DNA of 60,827 bases from an uncultured Muribaculaceae bacterium (GCA_947178505.1 CAMWYR010000009.1:1-60827), one strand, 5' to 3'. Shown: positions 26,141 through 35,299, counted from the stretch's first letter. Notes: generated by a model not told the origin, from the letters alone. Translations and numbers: made by a program.

Positions 26141-27291
26141 AACGCGAGTTCGGGATAAGAATTAGATAAAAAAAGTTGAATCGACAGCTTGAAAAAGTTG
26201 ACGATTCTTTTGGTAATATCGCTGATATTTAGTAAATTAGAGGTACCAAACAATAACTACTATATCATGATTACCGAAAGTAAAGTTACAGAAATTTTTT
26301 GTATTGCCGATGATTTTTGCAAAGAATTTGAGGAAGAAATGGCCAAAAAGACTATAGCGGCCTCTCCAGGTAGTCCCAGACGCCGCAGAAAACGCATGAT
26401 GTCGGATGCGGAGGTCATTACCATCTTGATCTGTTTTCACTTCAACACCTACCGGAACTTCAAGCATTATTACCTCTCTTGTGTATGCGGTCAGTGGAAG
26501 CATCTGTTTCCAAAAAGCTTCTCATACAATCGTTTTGTTGAGGTGATGCCACGCTGTTTCATAGCCCTTACCATGTTCCTGAGACTGGCCTGTTTCGGAG
26601 AGTGTACCGGCATCAGTTTTGTCGACAGCACCTGTATACCTGTCATCCACAACAAGCGGCAGTTCAACATGAAAGTGTTCAAGGGGATTGCGGAAAAAGG
26701 GAAAAGCACGATGGGTTGGTACGTTGGATTCAAACTGCACCTGCTGTGTAATGAGAAGGGGGAGATTATAAACTTTGTGCTTACCAAGGCCAATGTCGAT
26801 GATCGCAATGAATCGGTCATCGACACGCTGACTGACAAAGTGTTCGGTAAATTATACGCGGACAAGGGTTACATCTCTCAGTCTCTTTTCGGACATCTTT
26901 GGGACGAGGGCATACATATAGTGACGGGATTGCGCTCAAACATGAAACAGCGTCTGATACCTCTATATGACAAGATCATGCTGCGCAAAAGAAGCGTCAT
27001 TGAGTCTGTGAACGACATGCTCAAGAATGTGGCTCAGCTAGTTCACACCCGTCACCGCAGTGTACATAACTTTCTTATGAATATGCTCGCTGCCATCGGG
27101 GCATACTGTTTCTTCGCCATCAAGCCCGAAGTTAATTTCGATTTCGAAGTTGCCGAGTCAAACGGTCAGCTTGTCCTCTGGCAATAACCGATGGACAGTG
27201 AAAACTTCAGGCGACCATACTTTGGCCGCCCGTGTCATCGTATCTTTATGATTCTTTGATATCAATAACTTTCTTATCCCGAACTCGCGTT
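26141..27291 (+). mobile_element. IS982-family insertion sequence
   Basis: Perfect 21-bp terminal inverted repeats, AACGCGAGTTCGGGATAAGA plus one base at 26141-26161, and the complement at 27271-27291. A possible AAT target duplication flanks them (26138-26140 and 27292-27294). It encodes one intact-looking transposase, so the copy may be active or recent. The total length of ~1.15 kb is a little above the usual ~1.0 kb for IS982. Confidence 0.88.
26267..27187 (+). CDS. IS982-family DDE transposase
   Basis: A 306-residue transposase when started at the ATG giving MITESKVTEIFCIADDF. An earlier in-frame ATG at 26189 adds a hydrophobic leader that is unlikely to be real. IS982 signatures are FVDSTCIPVIHNKR (first Asp), the KVFKGIAEKGKSTMGWYVGF block, LTKANVDDRNE with GKLYADKGYISQ (second Asp), and LLRKRSVIESVNDMLKNVAQ (Glu). 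The full catalytic DDE set appears intact, and no frameshift is visible. Confidence 0.93.
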   Translation: MITESKVTEIFCIADDFCKEFEEEMAKKTIAASPGSPRRRRKRMMSDAEVITILICFHFNTYRNFKHYYLSCVCGQWKHLFPKSFSYNRFVEVMPRCFIALTMFLRLACFGECTGISFVDSTCIPVIHNKRQFNMKVFKGIAEKGKSTMGWYVGFKLHLLCNEKGEIINFVLTKANVDDRNESVIDTLTDKVFGKLYADKGYISQSLFGHLWDEGIHIVTGLRSNMKQRLIPLYDKIMLRKRSVIESVNDMLKNVAQLVHTRHRSVHNFLMNMLAAIGAYCFFAIKPEVNFDFEVAESNGQLVLWQ

Positions 27292-27302
27292 AATAATTCT
27301 GA

Positions 27303-28052
27303 TTAATCTAAATTCCGGATACCGGTGCAATGCGGGTAGTTGCTGCAGCCCCAGAATTCACGGCCCTGATGCTGCCCTTTCTTCTGCATCCGTTTGAGCA
27401 TTGGTTTGCCGCAAATGGGGCATGAGGGTGCTCCTTTACTTACGGCTTGCGCCTTCCGCGCTTCAAGACGTTCGGAAGTCATATTTTCGGTGAAACCGCC
27501 ATTTCGCTTAAAGCAATCAAGTTGACTCTGAATTTGAGAATGAAGCATTCTATTTTCTCTTAGGCAGAGCACCAACATTGCGTTCGCTACGACTTCGGGG
27601 TTGTTATGGCAGAGCCACTTATCAAATTTACTTTTCTGCGCGAGGATATGTCTTGCGGCATCATGAAGATAACTGTTTGAATATTGTGGAGTGTCCAGCC
27701 GCATCTGCCAGATTTCTTCTCTATCGGGATTTCCGATAGCCCATACTTCTGCTTTTCTACGGAGTAGGAAATTGAAAATGTCACCTTGCAGCTCATCGAA
27801 ACTTGCACGCGCCACGTCAAGCAACCTCATTTCCGTTTCTACAGATGTGGAATGGCGGGCTGAGCCCTCGGCAATGTTTGCCACACCACAACGGGCAGCC
27901 ATGACCATCTGGTCGTAAAGCCGACGAGCTGGGTCAATACGGTAGTCGACAAAACGGTCACAAAATTCTTGGGTAGCCAACTGAATAATATTACCTAAAA
28001 TCCAAGAATTAAGCCAGTAGTAAGATTGCGAAAATTGAATATCAACTGCCAT
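27303..28052 (-). CDS. Four-helix-bundle protein with C-terminal topoisomerase-type zinc ribbon
   Basis: A 249-residue two-domain protein. Residues ~1-200 match the S23/four-helix-bundle family (MVMAARCGVANIAEGSARHS is the core motif). The C-terminus (about 215-245) is a four-cysteine ribbon like those of topoisomerase I: CPICGKPM, ~18 residues, then CSNYPHC. The fusion corresponds to the Bacteroidales 'four helix bundle suffix' type. Nucleic-acid binding is likely, function unknown. It starts three bases after the MFS stop and is the last gene of the receptor operon. The IS982 copy lies just downstream. Confidence 0.85.
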   Translation of the reverse strand: MAVDIQFSQSYYWLNSWILGNIIQLATQEFCDRFVDYRIDPARRLYDQMVMAARCGVANIAEGSARHSTSVETEMRLLDVARASFDELQGDIFNFLLRRKAEVWAIGNPDREEIWQMRLDTPQYSNSYLHDAARHILAQKSKFDKWLCHNNPEVVANAMLVLCLRENRMLHSQIQSQLDCFKRNGGFTENMTSERLEARKAQAVSKGAPSCPICGKPMLKRMQKKGQHQGREFWGCSNYPHCTGIRNLD

Positions 28053-28055
28053 ATC

Positions 28056-29426
28056 CTATTCCGGTTTTGTTACTTTCCAACGCATTAAGATTAACCAGAC
28101 GATGCACACAACGAGTGCGTAACAAGCAAATATAATCCACGGCCAGAACCAGTCGCCCATAAAGAGACGCATCATCGCGCTGCTGCCCCCTACGGGCATC
28201 ATCTGCCAGTCGCACCAGCGGTTGATTACGCCACCGGCCACAAGTGTGCCGCACGTGGCGCCGATACCATTGCTCATAAACATCATCAATCCCTGAGCGA
28301 AACCCTTCATTCCTTCGGGAGCAACCTGCTGGATATAGAGATGTCCCGCTATAGTGATGAAGTTGAAGGCGACTCCATACACAATCATCGACCCGACAAG
28401 CAACCATAGACCATCACCCGGATTGCCGAAACCGAGGAAGAGGAAACGCAACGCCCATGCGAGCAAACCGAGGGCATAGACCCATCTGATTCCGAGGCGG
28501 GGAAGCGCAATAGCGACAAGCAGAACCGTGGCTGCCTCCGAAATCTGCGACAATGAGAAGAGCATCGTGGCGTTGCCCGACGCCAGCGAACGCGCGTAGT
28601 CCCCTATTCCCATGAAGTGATTGATGAAGGGCGTAACGAAACCATTGGATATCTGCATGCAGACACCGCTGAACACGACGAAAATCAGAAACACCGTGCG
28701 GGGGCGACTTGCAAACATCCTGCGGAGCGAATCTGCAAGCGAACGTCGTGAAGAGTCCGCTCCGGCGGAATGATTCATCGGACCGCCTGACGAAGCATGG
28801 GCACTTCTGCTTATAAGGGTCGGCAGCGAGAGGGAATAAAGACCGACAGCCACACCCATCACACCACTGCAGAAAAGCTGCATCGCGTTATATTGAAAGC
28901 GCAGATGTCCTACGTCGCCACCATCGCTGAAGGCAAAGCCGAGATGACCGTCTACCCAGTAGGCGGAATTAACAAACCACATGGCGGCCACAAAGCCGAC
29001 AGTGCCCCAGATGCGGATCGAGGGGAACGACTTCACCGTGTCGCGCCCCGAACACGCCAGCAGAGCGAAAGAGGTCGTGTTTGCGAGAGCCATTGTCGGC
29101 ATATAGAATGCAAGGAACCCGAGATAAAGCGGATAGAACACGCTGAACTGAAGCTGCTCATGACCGGCCGCATAGTGCCACATCACAAACATAAGGAATG
29201 CAGCCGCAAGATGACATGCACCCAGTAATTTCTCAGGGCGTCCCGTCTTGTCGGCTATGCGGCCGAAGAGCCAGGGAGTAAGGATCGACACAAACCCGAT
29301 CGCAGCATAAAACCATGCGATATCGGCGCCGAGCCCACCGGCGCCGAGCAATTGTCCGAAGCATGTGAGGTAGGATCCCCACACTCCGAACTGAAGGAAA
29401 TAGAGTAATGAAAGACGTGCTTGCAT
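28056..29426 (-). CDS. MFS transporter resembling nucleoside:H+ symporters
   Basis: A 456-residue inner-membrane protein with 12 predicted helices. The N-terminal MQARLSLLYFLQFGVWGSYL and the IRIWGTVGFVAAMWFVNS segment are typical of the NupG/nucleoside-H+-symporter branch in Bacteroidales. A hydrophilic loop lies near residues 215-235. It follows the TonB receptor gene by 20 bp, so it may carry that receptor's substrate across the inner membrane. The substrate cannot be told from sequence: nucleosides by homology, or a TonB-imported cofactor by context. Confidence 0.85.
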   Translation of the reverse strand: MQARLSLLYFLQFGVWGSYLTCFGQLLGAGGLGADIAWFYAAIGFVSILTPWLFGRIADKTGRPEKLLGACHLAAAFLMFVMWHYAAGHEQLQFSVFYPLYLGFLAFYMPTMALANTTSFALLACSGRDTVKSFPSIRIWGTVGFVAAMWFVNSAYWVDGHLGFAFSDGGDVGHLRFQYNAMQLFCSGVMGVAVGLYSLSLPTLISRSAHASSGGPMNHSAGADSSRRSLADSLRRMFASRPRTVFLIFVVFSGVCMQISNGFVTPFINHFMGIGDYARSLASGNATMLFSLSQISEAATVLLVAIALPRLGIRWVYALGLLAWALRFLFLGFGNPGDGLWLLVGSMIVYGVAFNFITIAGHLYIQQVAPEGMKGFAQGLMMFMSNGIGATCGTLVAGGVINRWCDWQMMPVGGSSAMMRLFMGDWFWPWIIFACYALVVCIVWLILMRWKVTKPE

Positions 29427-29446
29427 CCGCTTTTTATATTCTAAGC

Positions 29447-31321
29447 TCAGAATTTAAATTCGACTCCGCCGAGAATGGTCGTGCCGGGCATCGGACAGCC
29501 GTAGATAATCTCATAATGCTTGTTGGCGATATTGTCGAGTTTCACCGACAACGTCACGGGCGCTTTCCCGCTGAACGTATATGCGGCGCGGAAGTTAAGG
29601 AGTGAATAATTTTCCGTCTTTCCCGTAGGATTACCGTTGTTGAGACTCCAGATGCTCATATCTTCAAGCGTGAAGCTGAAAGGACCCGGAGCATAAGTCA
29701 GTTCGACATTCAGTTTATTTTTAGGAGAGTAGAGATTATCGGAATCCGTGTGCAGATACGACCATGACGCACCCGCCGAGAGATTTGCGAGGATGGAATA
29801 TCCGGCTTCGATCTCAAAGCCCTTGTTGTGGAAGCGTCCGGTGTTGACATTGCGAGGGCGACCGTCTACGCGGATGGTCTGAATCATGTTGCGGCCGTCA
29901 ATATAGTAGATAGCGGCTCCGAGCATCAGGCGCGAACCGAGGAAATGCTGACGCCAGCTCACCTCGTAATTATACATGTATTCAGGGCGAAGATCCGGGT
30001 TTGCCGGCGGGTAGAGATAGAGTTCGCGGATATTGGGCGAGCGGAATCCCTTGCCGAAAGAAGCCTTGATCTGTGAGGCGGGAGTCGGGCGCACGATGAA
30101 GCCGACCTGAGGCACCCAGACGTTACCATAGACCGAACCATGCTGGAGGCGCACTCCGGCATTGATGTTGAAGATGTCGCTCCAGAAGCCCTGCTGCATC
30201 ATCACGTATCCGGCTATCTCGTTCACCGAATGCTTCGCCTCGGCCGAACGCACGGAAGAATCCTCCTTATCAGTGTTCCAAATGTGACCGCCCCAGTGCT
30301 GGAAGTCAACTCCGGCCGAGATTGTATTGCCCTGCCAGAGATAGAACGACTCATAAAGTGTCCAGCCCATATTGTAGTCGGTGGAATGGAAGAGATAGTC
30401 GCGCGGAGCCTCCCCGGGGGCATTGCCGTCGTCAAGGAGATGGCGCCCCCAGTTGATGTATGCCTGCACGCCACCATCGGCCTTGCTGTATTGATTCTTC
30501 ACGTAGATGCCGCCGGTGCCGCGGAAGATATCTGTCCACATATTCTCGAGCGGTGATTGAGTCGTGCCGGGATTATTGGCATGACTCTGGGTCATATCCA
30601 CCATTCCGGCCAGACTCCAGTGGGTCGAGGCGGCATATTTCAGCTGGATGAATTCGTTGGCAAGCCAGAATGCGCTTCCGGCACGATTGCCGTTGCTGCG
30701 GTCGAGCTGACCGGATACCGTGGCTGAGAATCTGTTTTTCTTATATCCTGTGGAGAGGGCGAATTTCTGCGTATTGAACGACCCGAACATAGCGCGGGCG
30801 CGACCGGTGAGTCCATCCTCCTTCTGCGTGTGCGTGACGATATTCACCGACCCGCCCATTGCATTTGAGCCGTAAAGAAGAGATGAGGGACCCTTGACGA
30901 CCTCCACGCGCTCCACTCCGTTGGCGACGTAAGTGTCGGCGTTGGAGTGACCATAGACGCCGGCCCATTGCGGTTGACCATCGATCATGAACAGTACCTT
31001 ATTACCTTGTCCGACGCCACGGATGTTGACCTCTCCGGCCGAACCTCCCGAAACGCCGTAGCCAGCGAAACCGCGTTCGGTGACAAACAGGCCCGGCACC
31101 TTATTCACAAGCACGGGCAGCAGAGATGACTCGGCCGACATCTCAATTTCGGCCGCCGTGACCTGCGTCACGTTCAGCGGAATCAATTCAGGGTCGCTTT
31201 TCAGTGGAGCAGTGACCACTACTTCGTTCAATGCCAGTGTATCCCGCGGAGCCTCTGATGCTCCGCATGTAGCTGCTCCGGCAATCATAAGTGCTCCGGC
31301 AGCCTTTATTCTGTAGTCCAT
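29447..31321 (-). CDS. TonB-dependent outer-membrane receptor
   Basis: A 624-residue protein with signal peptide, plug domain (VNIRGVGQGNKVLFMIDGQP and VERVEVVKGPSSLLYGSNAM) and a 22-strand-type barrel ending in Phe (GGVEFKF). The TonB box may lie in LALNEVVVTAP. The size and the lack of a SusC-type N-terminal extension point to a vitamin B12/siderophore-class receptor rather than a glycan importer. First gene of an operon with the MFS and four-helix-bundle genes, with a consensus promoter about 50 nt upstream and no room for a cobalamin riboswitch. Ligand unknown. Confidence 0.93.
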   Translation of the reverse strand: MDYRIKAAGALMIAGAATCGASEAPRDTLALNEVVVTAPLKSDPELIPLNVTQVTAAEIEMSAESSLLPVLVNKVPGLFVTERGFAGYGVSGGSAGEVNIRGVGQGNKVLFMIDGQPQWAGVYGHSNADTYVANGVERVEVVKGPSSLLYGSNAMGGSVNIVTHTQKEDGLTGRARAMFGSFNTQKFALSTGYKKNRFSATVSGQLDRSNGNRAGSAFWLANEFIQLKYAASTHWSLAGMVDMTQSHANNPGTTQSPLENMWTDIFRGTGGIYVKNQYSKADGGVQAYINWGRHLLDDGNAPGEAPRDYLFHSTDYNMGWTLYESFYLWQGNTISAGVDFQHWGGHIWNTDKEDSSVRSAEAKHSVNEIAGYVMMQQGFWSDIFNINAGVRLQHGSVYGNVWVPQVGFIVRPTPASQIKASFGKGFRSPNIRELYLYPPANPDLRPEYMYNYEVSWRQHFLGSRLMLGAAIYYIDGRNMIQTIRVDGRPRNVNTGRFHNKGFEIEAGYSILANLSAGASWSYLHTDSDNLYSPKNKLNVELTYAPGPFSFTLEDMSIWSLNNGNPTGKTENYSLLNFRAAYTFSGKAPVTLSVKLDNIANKHYEIIYGCPMPGTTILGGVEFKF

Positions 31322-31368
31322 AGTTGTTTTCTGGTTAATGGATATTAAAGTTTAGTTCACAACGGTCA

Positions 31369-31377
31369 CAAAGTTAA
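31369..31377 (-). promoter_or_regulatory. -7 box of the TonB-receptor operon promoter
   Basis: Minus strand TTAACTTTG, 48 nt before the receptor start. Confidence 0.55.
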
Positions 31378-31385
31378 CAAATTTA

Positions 31386-31417
31386 TTTGAATATTCACTA
31401 AATTTTAATTAACTTTG
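31386..31417 (+). promoter_or_regulatory. Promoter of the methyltransferase-XRE pair
   Basis: TTTG at 31386-31389 and TAACTTTG at 31410-31417 with 20-nt spacing. It overlaps the upstream region of the divergent TonB-receptor promoter, so one operator could control both. Confidence 0.6.
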
Positions 31418-31451
31418 AAATATGATTTACTAAAGAATCAGTATATTGCCC

Positions 31452-32060
31452 ATGAATCAATCAGAAATAGACTTTTTCGACAGGCTGGCGCCGCAGTGGG
31501 ATGCCAATGAAGTGAAATCAACTCCGGAGCGCGTCAGATCAATATTGTCAAAGCTGCCGCTGGCCCCGGGACAAGAAATTCTTGATCTCGGCACGGGCAC
31601 AGGCGTGCTTCTCCCCTACCTTTCGGAGGCCGTCGGAGACGCGGGGCGCGTGGTCGGAATCGATCTCTCGGAGGGAATGCTATCAAGAGCCCGTAAGAAA
31701 TACGGCCATCTGCCGAATGTGGAGTTGCTTAAGCTTGATTTCGAGGAGGAGCAGATTCCGGGCATGTATGATGTGGTGATGCTATTTTGCGTCTACCCTC
31801 ACCTCCATTCTCCCTATGACACACTGAAATGGCTTTTCAAAATGAATATAAAACCCGGAGGTTGCGCCGTGGTGGCCTTCTCCTCTGATGAGAAATTTAT
31901 CAACGCAATTCACCATGAGCGGGACTCCGACAGCGATCATCTCGCACCGGCACCAGTGCTTGCGCGTGAGATCTCCTCGTGGGGATTCCGCACCGAAGTG
32001 CTCGCCGCAACTCCGGATGAATATATCGTGCTTATAAAGACCGACGATCAGCAGGCATAA
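31452..32060 (+). CDS. Class I SAM-dependent methyltransferase
   Basis: About 202 residues from the ATG at 31452 (a TTG two codons earlier is possible). The SAM-binding motif I is EILDLGTGTGVLLPYL, followed by VVGIDLSEGMLSRARKKYG and a motif III region near NIKPGGCAVVAFSS. The substrate is unknown. It is divergent from the TonB-receptor operon and 23 bp upstream of the XRE regulator; small methyltransferases often accompany metal or cofactor uptake loci, which is an inference here. Confidence 0.88.
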   Translation: MNQSEIDFFDRLAPQWDANEVKSTPERVRSILSKLPLAPGQEILDLGTGTGVLLPYLSEAVGDAGRVVGIDLSEGMLSRARKKYGHLPNVELLKLDFEEEQIPGMYDVVMLFCVYPHLHSPYDTLKWLFKMNIKPGGCAVVAFSSDEKFINAIHHERDSDSDHLAPAPVLAREISSWGFRTEVLAATPDEYIVLIKTDDQQA

Positions 32061-32083
32061 CCATAACCTAATAACAACGGACA

Positions 32084-32590
32084 ATGTCACGGATAGATAT
32101 CACCAGATTACGTAAGGATGCCGGAATGAGTCAGCGCGAGCTGGCCGACCATCTTCAGGTGCGCGCAAGTTTTCTTTCCGCTATCGAGAATGGGCGCAGC
32201 CGATTGCCCGACGAGAAACTCCACCGCCTGAAAGAAATTTTCCAACTTGATTCTCTCGAAGATTATCTTCTTCCCGAAGATGAAATCATCACAGGGGCTG
32301 TCCCCCCGCACACGCACGGCGTGCCCCCTCATTCACACGGCGTGCCCCCTCATTCACACGGAGAGACTACCGACTCGATAACGCAGCTTCTCAACCACCT
32401 TCACGACCTTGCCCACCGCAATTCGCCGGTTCAGTCTGATCCGGAGCAATCGGCACGGATCGAATACCTCGCGCAACGCAACGACCGACTCTCCAACCGG
32501 GTCGACCAACTGCGCGAAGAGGTTGATAACCTCCGCACCGAGAACCTGCGCCTGAAGGAGCTGCTCATACGCAACAATATTCCCTTCTGA
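32084..32590 (+). CDS. XRE-family regulator with His-rich linker repeat and coiled-coil tail
   Basis: A 168-residue protein in three parts. Residues 5-63 form a Cro/CI-type helix-turn-helix (ITRLRKDAGMSQRELADHLQ then FLSAIENGRSRLPD). Residues 73-93 carry three 7-residue repeats VPPHTHG, VPPHSHG, VPPHSHG, supplying six histidines in HxH pairs. Residues ~118-165 form a leucine-zipper-like coiled coil (RIEYLAQRNDRLSNRVDQLR). The His repeats could bind Zn, Ni, Cu or heme and tie the regulator to the nearby receptor operon. This is inferred from composition only. Confidence 0.85.
   Translation: MSRIDITRLRKDAGMSQRELADHLQVRASFLSAIENGRSRLPDEKLHRLKEIFQLDSLEDYLLPEDEIITGAVPPHTHGVPPHSHGVPPHSHGETTDSITQLLNHLHDLAHRNSPVQSDPEQSARIEYLAQRNDRLSNRVDQLREEVDNLRTENLRLKELLIRNNIPF
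32300..32362 (+). repeat. In-frame 21-bp tandem repeat in the XRE gene
   Basis: Three copies of a 21-bp unit; the last two are almost identical (GTGCCCCCTCATTCACACGG core). Each encodes VPPH(S/T)HG. Copy number could vary between strains without shifting the frame. Confidence 0.85.
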
Positions 32591-32618
32591 ACGGAAGTTT
32601 CCGGGAACTCAAGGGGAA

Positions 32619-34019
32619 TTACTTCTTCATATACCAGCGGGTGAAACAGAGGCGACCACCGAAGAGTAGTCCGCGAATTGTGAGCTCTATGGCCATGGCC
32701 ATCCATACGCCCTGCAAGCCCATACGCGAGGCAAAGAACCATGCGAGCGGTACGCGGATCAGCCAAATACTCCCGAAGTTGAGCACGGCTGGCACTTTCG
32801 TATCACCGACTCCGACGAAGACACCGTAGGCCACGATGGCGGTAGCAAACATCGGCTCTGCCCACGCCTCAATGCGCAGCACGGACGCCCCAAGATCTTT
32901 GATTGCCTCCACCGGCGTGATCACGCTCATGATCTCGGGCGCAAAAAGCCACATCAGCACTCCCATCACCGACATAATCACCATTCCGAGCCCTACAGCC
33001 ATGAAACCGAACTGACGCACCAGCCTCGGGCGCCCCGCTCCATGGCTCTGACCGGTGAGGGCCGTGGCCGCGTCGCTGATACCGTAACCCGGCATGTAAC
33101 AGAGGCTCTCCGCAGTGACGGCAAAGGCATTCGCCGCAATCGCTATCACCCCGAGAGGGCTCACGATCATCGTGATGGCGATCTGCGCACCGCATATCAC
33201 GGCATGCTCCACAGTCATCGGCACGGAGATATTCACCGCCTTGCGCGTTATGTCGCGCGTGGGACGGAAACTTCCGCGAGTACCGCGAAGCTGCAGTTCG
33301 GGCTGACGGCAACAAACATACCACATCAGCACAGACGCGCATATCGCCTCGGCACCGACCGTGCCTAACGCAGCTCCAAGCACTCCGAGTCCGGCTCCCG
33401 GCATCGTGAACTCAAAGCCACCTACCGACATCTCCCGCGTCGGAAAAATCAGAAACCAGTTGAGAATGCAGTCGAGCGCGCACATAGCTCCGCTCACAAA
33501 ACTGGGCACCTTCATATTGCCCACGCAACGGAGCATTCCTCCGGCAAGATAATTGAGCGTCAGAAGCGGGAGAGCAGCCACGAACACCATGAAATATAGC
33601 GACGCAGCCGGCCGGATGCTTTCCTCTCCTCCGAGCCACAACGGCAACGGCCATGCTATCGCCACGCCGATCAATGCCATCAGAAAACTGAAAATGATTG
33701 CTGCCGTAATGCCCTGACGGAGCACGCGTCGCGCCCCCTCGTCATCGCGCGCCCCTACCTTATGGGCAACCTGCACCGAATATCCCGACGTCATCGCAGA
33801 GCAGACGCCCCAGAAGAGCCATAGTGATGTAGACACGAGCCCGATAGAGGCTGAATCGTCAGCCCCCAGACGGCCTACCATCGAGGCGTCGATATACTGC
33901 ATCGCAATGCTCGACAACTGGGCGAGCATAGCCGGCAACGACAGCCTGACCGTCAGGCCGAGACGCTCGCTCCAAGAAAGAGGCAGCCCTTCGCGTATGT
34001 ATTTGATATCCGAGGGCAT
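32619..34019 (-). CDS. MATE-family multidrug/toxin efflux transporter
   Basis: A 466-residue inner-membrane protein with 12 helices in two related halves. MATE signatures are LSLPAMLAQLSSIAMQYIDA and MVGRLGADDSASIGLVSTS in the first half, and the repeat TVEHAVICGAQIAITMIV in the second. It exports drugs or metabolites using Na+ or H+. It starts two bases after the PatB/MalY gene, so the two are cotranscribed, suggesting export of a metabolite or co-regulation. Confidence 0.93.
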   Translation of the reverse strand: MPSDIKYIREGLPLSWSERLGLTVRLSLPAMLAQLSSIAMQYIDASMVGRLGADDSASIGLVSTSLWLFWGVCSAMTSGYSVQVAHKVGARDDEGARRVLRQGITAAIIFSFLMALIGVAIAWPLPLWLGGEESIRPAASLYFMVFVAALPLLTLNYLAGGMLRCVGNMKVPSFVSGAMCALDCILNWFLIFPTREMSVGGFEFTMPGAGLGVLGAALGTVGAEAICASVLMWYVCCRQPELQLRGTRGSFRPTRDITRKAVNISVPMTVEHAVICGAQIAITMIVSPLGVIAIAANAFAVTAESLCYMPGYGISDAATALTGQSHGAGRPRLVRQFGFMAVGLGMVIMSVMGVLMWLFAPEIMSVITPVEAIKDLGASVLRIEAWAEPMFATAIVAYGVFVGVGDTKVPAVLNFGSIWLIRVPLAWFFASRMGLQGVWMAMAIELTIRGLLFGGRLCFTRWYMKK

Positions 34020-34021
34020 AC

Positions 34022-35197
34022 TTATTTTCCAAGAACCTCAACAATACGGCGCAATGCCTCATGAAGCACCTGCCGCGGACAGGCATAATTAATACGGATA
34101 CATGAATTGTCGTGATAAATACTCCCCGAACTAACCCGGACCTTCGCCTTTTCGAGTAATAATTCCGCCGCCTGATCGCCGGTGAGGCCGAGCCCGGTGA
34201 CATCAACCCATGCAAGATATGTGGATTCAGAATTGCAGAGGCGGAGACCGGTGACTTCCAACAGTTTCTCGCGCAGCAACGCGAAGTTAGCATCGAGATA
34301 GGCGTTGAGGGCATTGAGCCAGTCGCCTCCACGCTCATAGGCCGCCTGCAGGGCATCGACGCCAAACGGATTCACATCACACACCTCATTATCGTTGATC
34401 GCACGGTCGACAAGACGGCGCACCTCCTCGTCGGGACACACGATGTTGGCTATCTGCAGACCGGCGATATTGAAGGCCTTGCTCGGCGAACAGCAAACCA
34501 CGGCCGCAGGATCGACTGTCGCATAAGGCACATAAGCCCGGGAACCGGCATGCACAAGTTCGCAATGAATCTCATCGCTCAGCACCCTCACACCATTCGC
34601 ATGGCAAAGATCGCGCAGCCGCTCCAGTTCGTCGCGGCGCCACACTCTTCCGGTCGGATTGTGAGGATTGCAGAGAATCAGCAATTTCACTTCCGGATCG
34701 GCCAGAGTCGCGGCGAGCGCCTCGAAATCCATCTCGTAGGTGAAGCCTCCTGCCGACGACACACGACGCAGCGAATTTTCCGCCATCACGCATCCTTGAT
34801 TGCGCACCGATGAGAAAAAACAATTGTAGGCCGGTGTCTGAATCACGACCTTCTCCCCCTTCTTGACGAGCGCCTTGATGATGGCCGACACGGCAGGCAC
34901 GACTCCTGAAGTGTAAATCACCATATCTCGCTCTATTCTCCAGCCATGACGCTGCTCAAACCAGCGGATAAGAGCCTGGTAATAAGAACCGGGCACGTCA
35001 ACATAGCCGTAAAGTCCCAACGAGGCGCGATGCTCTACAGCGCGGCGCACGGCCGGTGCAGTCTTGAAATCCATATCTGCCACCCACAGCTGCAGCACGT
35101 CATCGGCATCGCCATGTCCGTCCCACTTCATCGACGCCGTATGGCGGCGGTCAGTTATCGTATCAAACCAATCTTCTATTTCACGTTCGGTTGCCAT
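34022..35197 (-). CDS. PatB/MalY-type aminotransferase or cystathionine beta-lyase
   Basis: A 391-residue PLP enzyme of fold type I. The Schiff-base lysine is in SPSKAFNIAGLQIAN, and other signatures are ILCNPHNPTGRVW and VLSDEIHCELVHAG. PatB/MalY proteins cleave cystathionine or cysteine conjugates (C-S lyase) and sometimes transaminate. Upstream of and coupled to the MATE gene. The exact substrate is not determinable. Confidence 0.92.
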   Translation of the reverse strand: MATEREIEDWFDTITDRRHTASMKWDGHGDADDVLQLWVADMDFKTAPAVRRAVEHRASLGLYGYVDVPGSYYQALIRWFEQRHGWRIERDMVIYTSGVVPAVSAIIKALVKKGEKVVIQTPAYNCFFSSVRNQGCVMAENSLRRVSSAGGFTYEMDFEALAATLADPEVKLLILCNPHNPTGRVWRRDELERLRDLCHANGVRVLSDEIHCELVHAGSRAYVPYATVDPAAVVCCSPSKAFNIAGLQIANIVCPDEEVRRLVDRAINDNEVCDVNPFGVDALQAAYERGGDWLNALNAYLDANFALLREKLLEVTGLRLCNSESTYLAWVDVTGLGLTGDQAAELLLEKAKVRVSSGSIYHDNSCIRINYACPRQVLHEALRRIVEVLGK

Positions 35198-35263
35198 TTT
35201 ACTGATTCTTATTAATTATTAGTTTATCCGGAGCTACGCGAGCCACCCCGCTTACATTTGAAA

Positions 35264-35299
35264 TGCATCCCAAAAAGCCATTGCGGCTTTTGAGATGCA
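35264..35299 (-). terminator. Terminator-like hairpin after the 475-residue secreted protein gene
   Basis: Arms TGCATCCCAAAAAGCC and GGCTTTTGAGATGCA, near-complementary, with a 5-base loop and a T-run within the stem. It sits 50 bp past the gene end on the minus strand and 65 bp before the PatB start. A smaller CCGCATTTGCGG-type hairpin lies near 35320. Confidence 0.55.

Noticed and set aside
26189-26266. 26-codon N-terminal extension of the IS982 transposase
   Set aside because: Hydrophobic, not part of the family; the ATG at 26267 gives the normal N-terminus.
31322-31446. Cobalamin riboswitch upstream of the TonB receptor
   Set aside because: The leader after the promoter is only about 45 nt, too short for the element, and no B12-box is seen.
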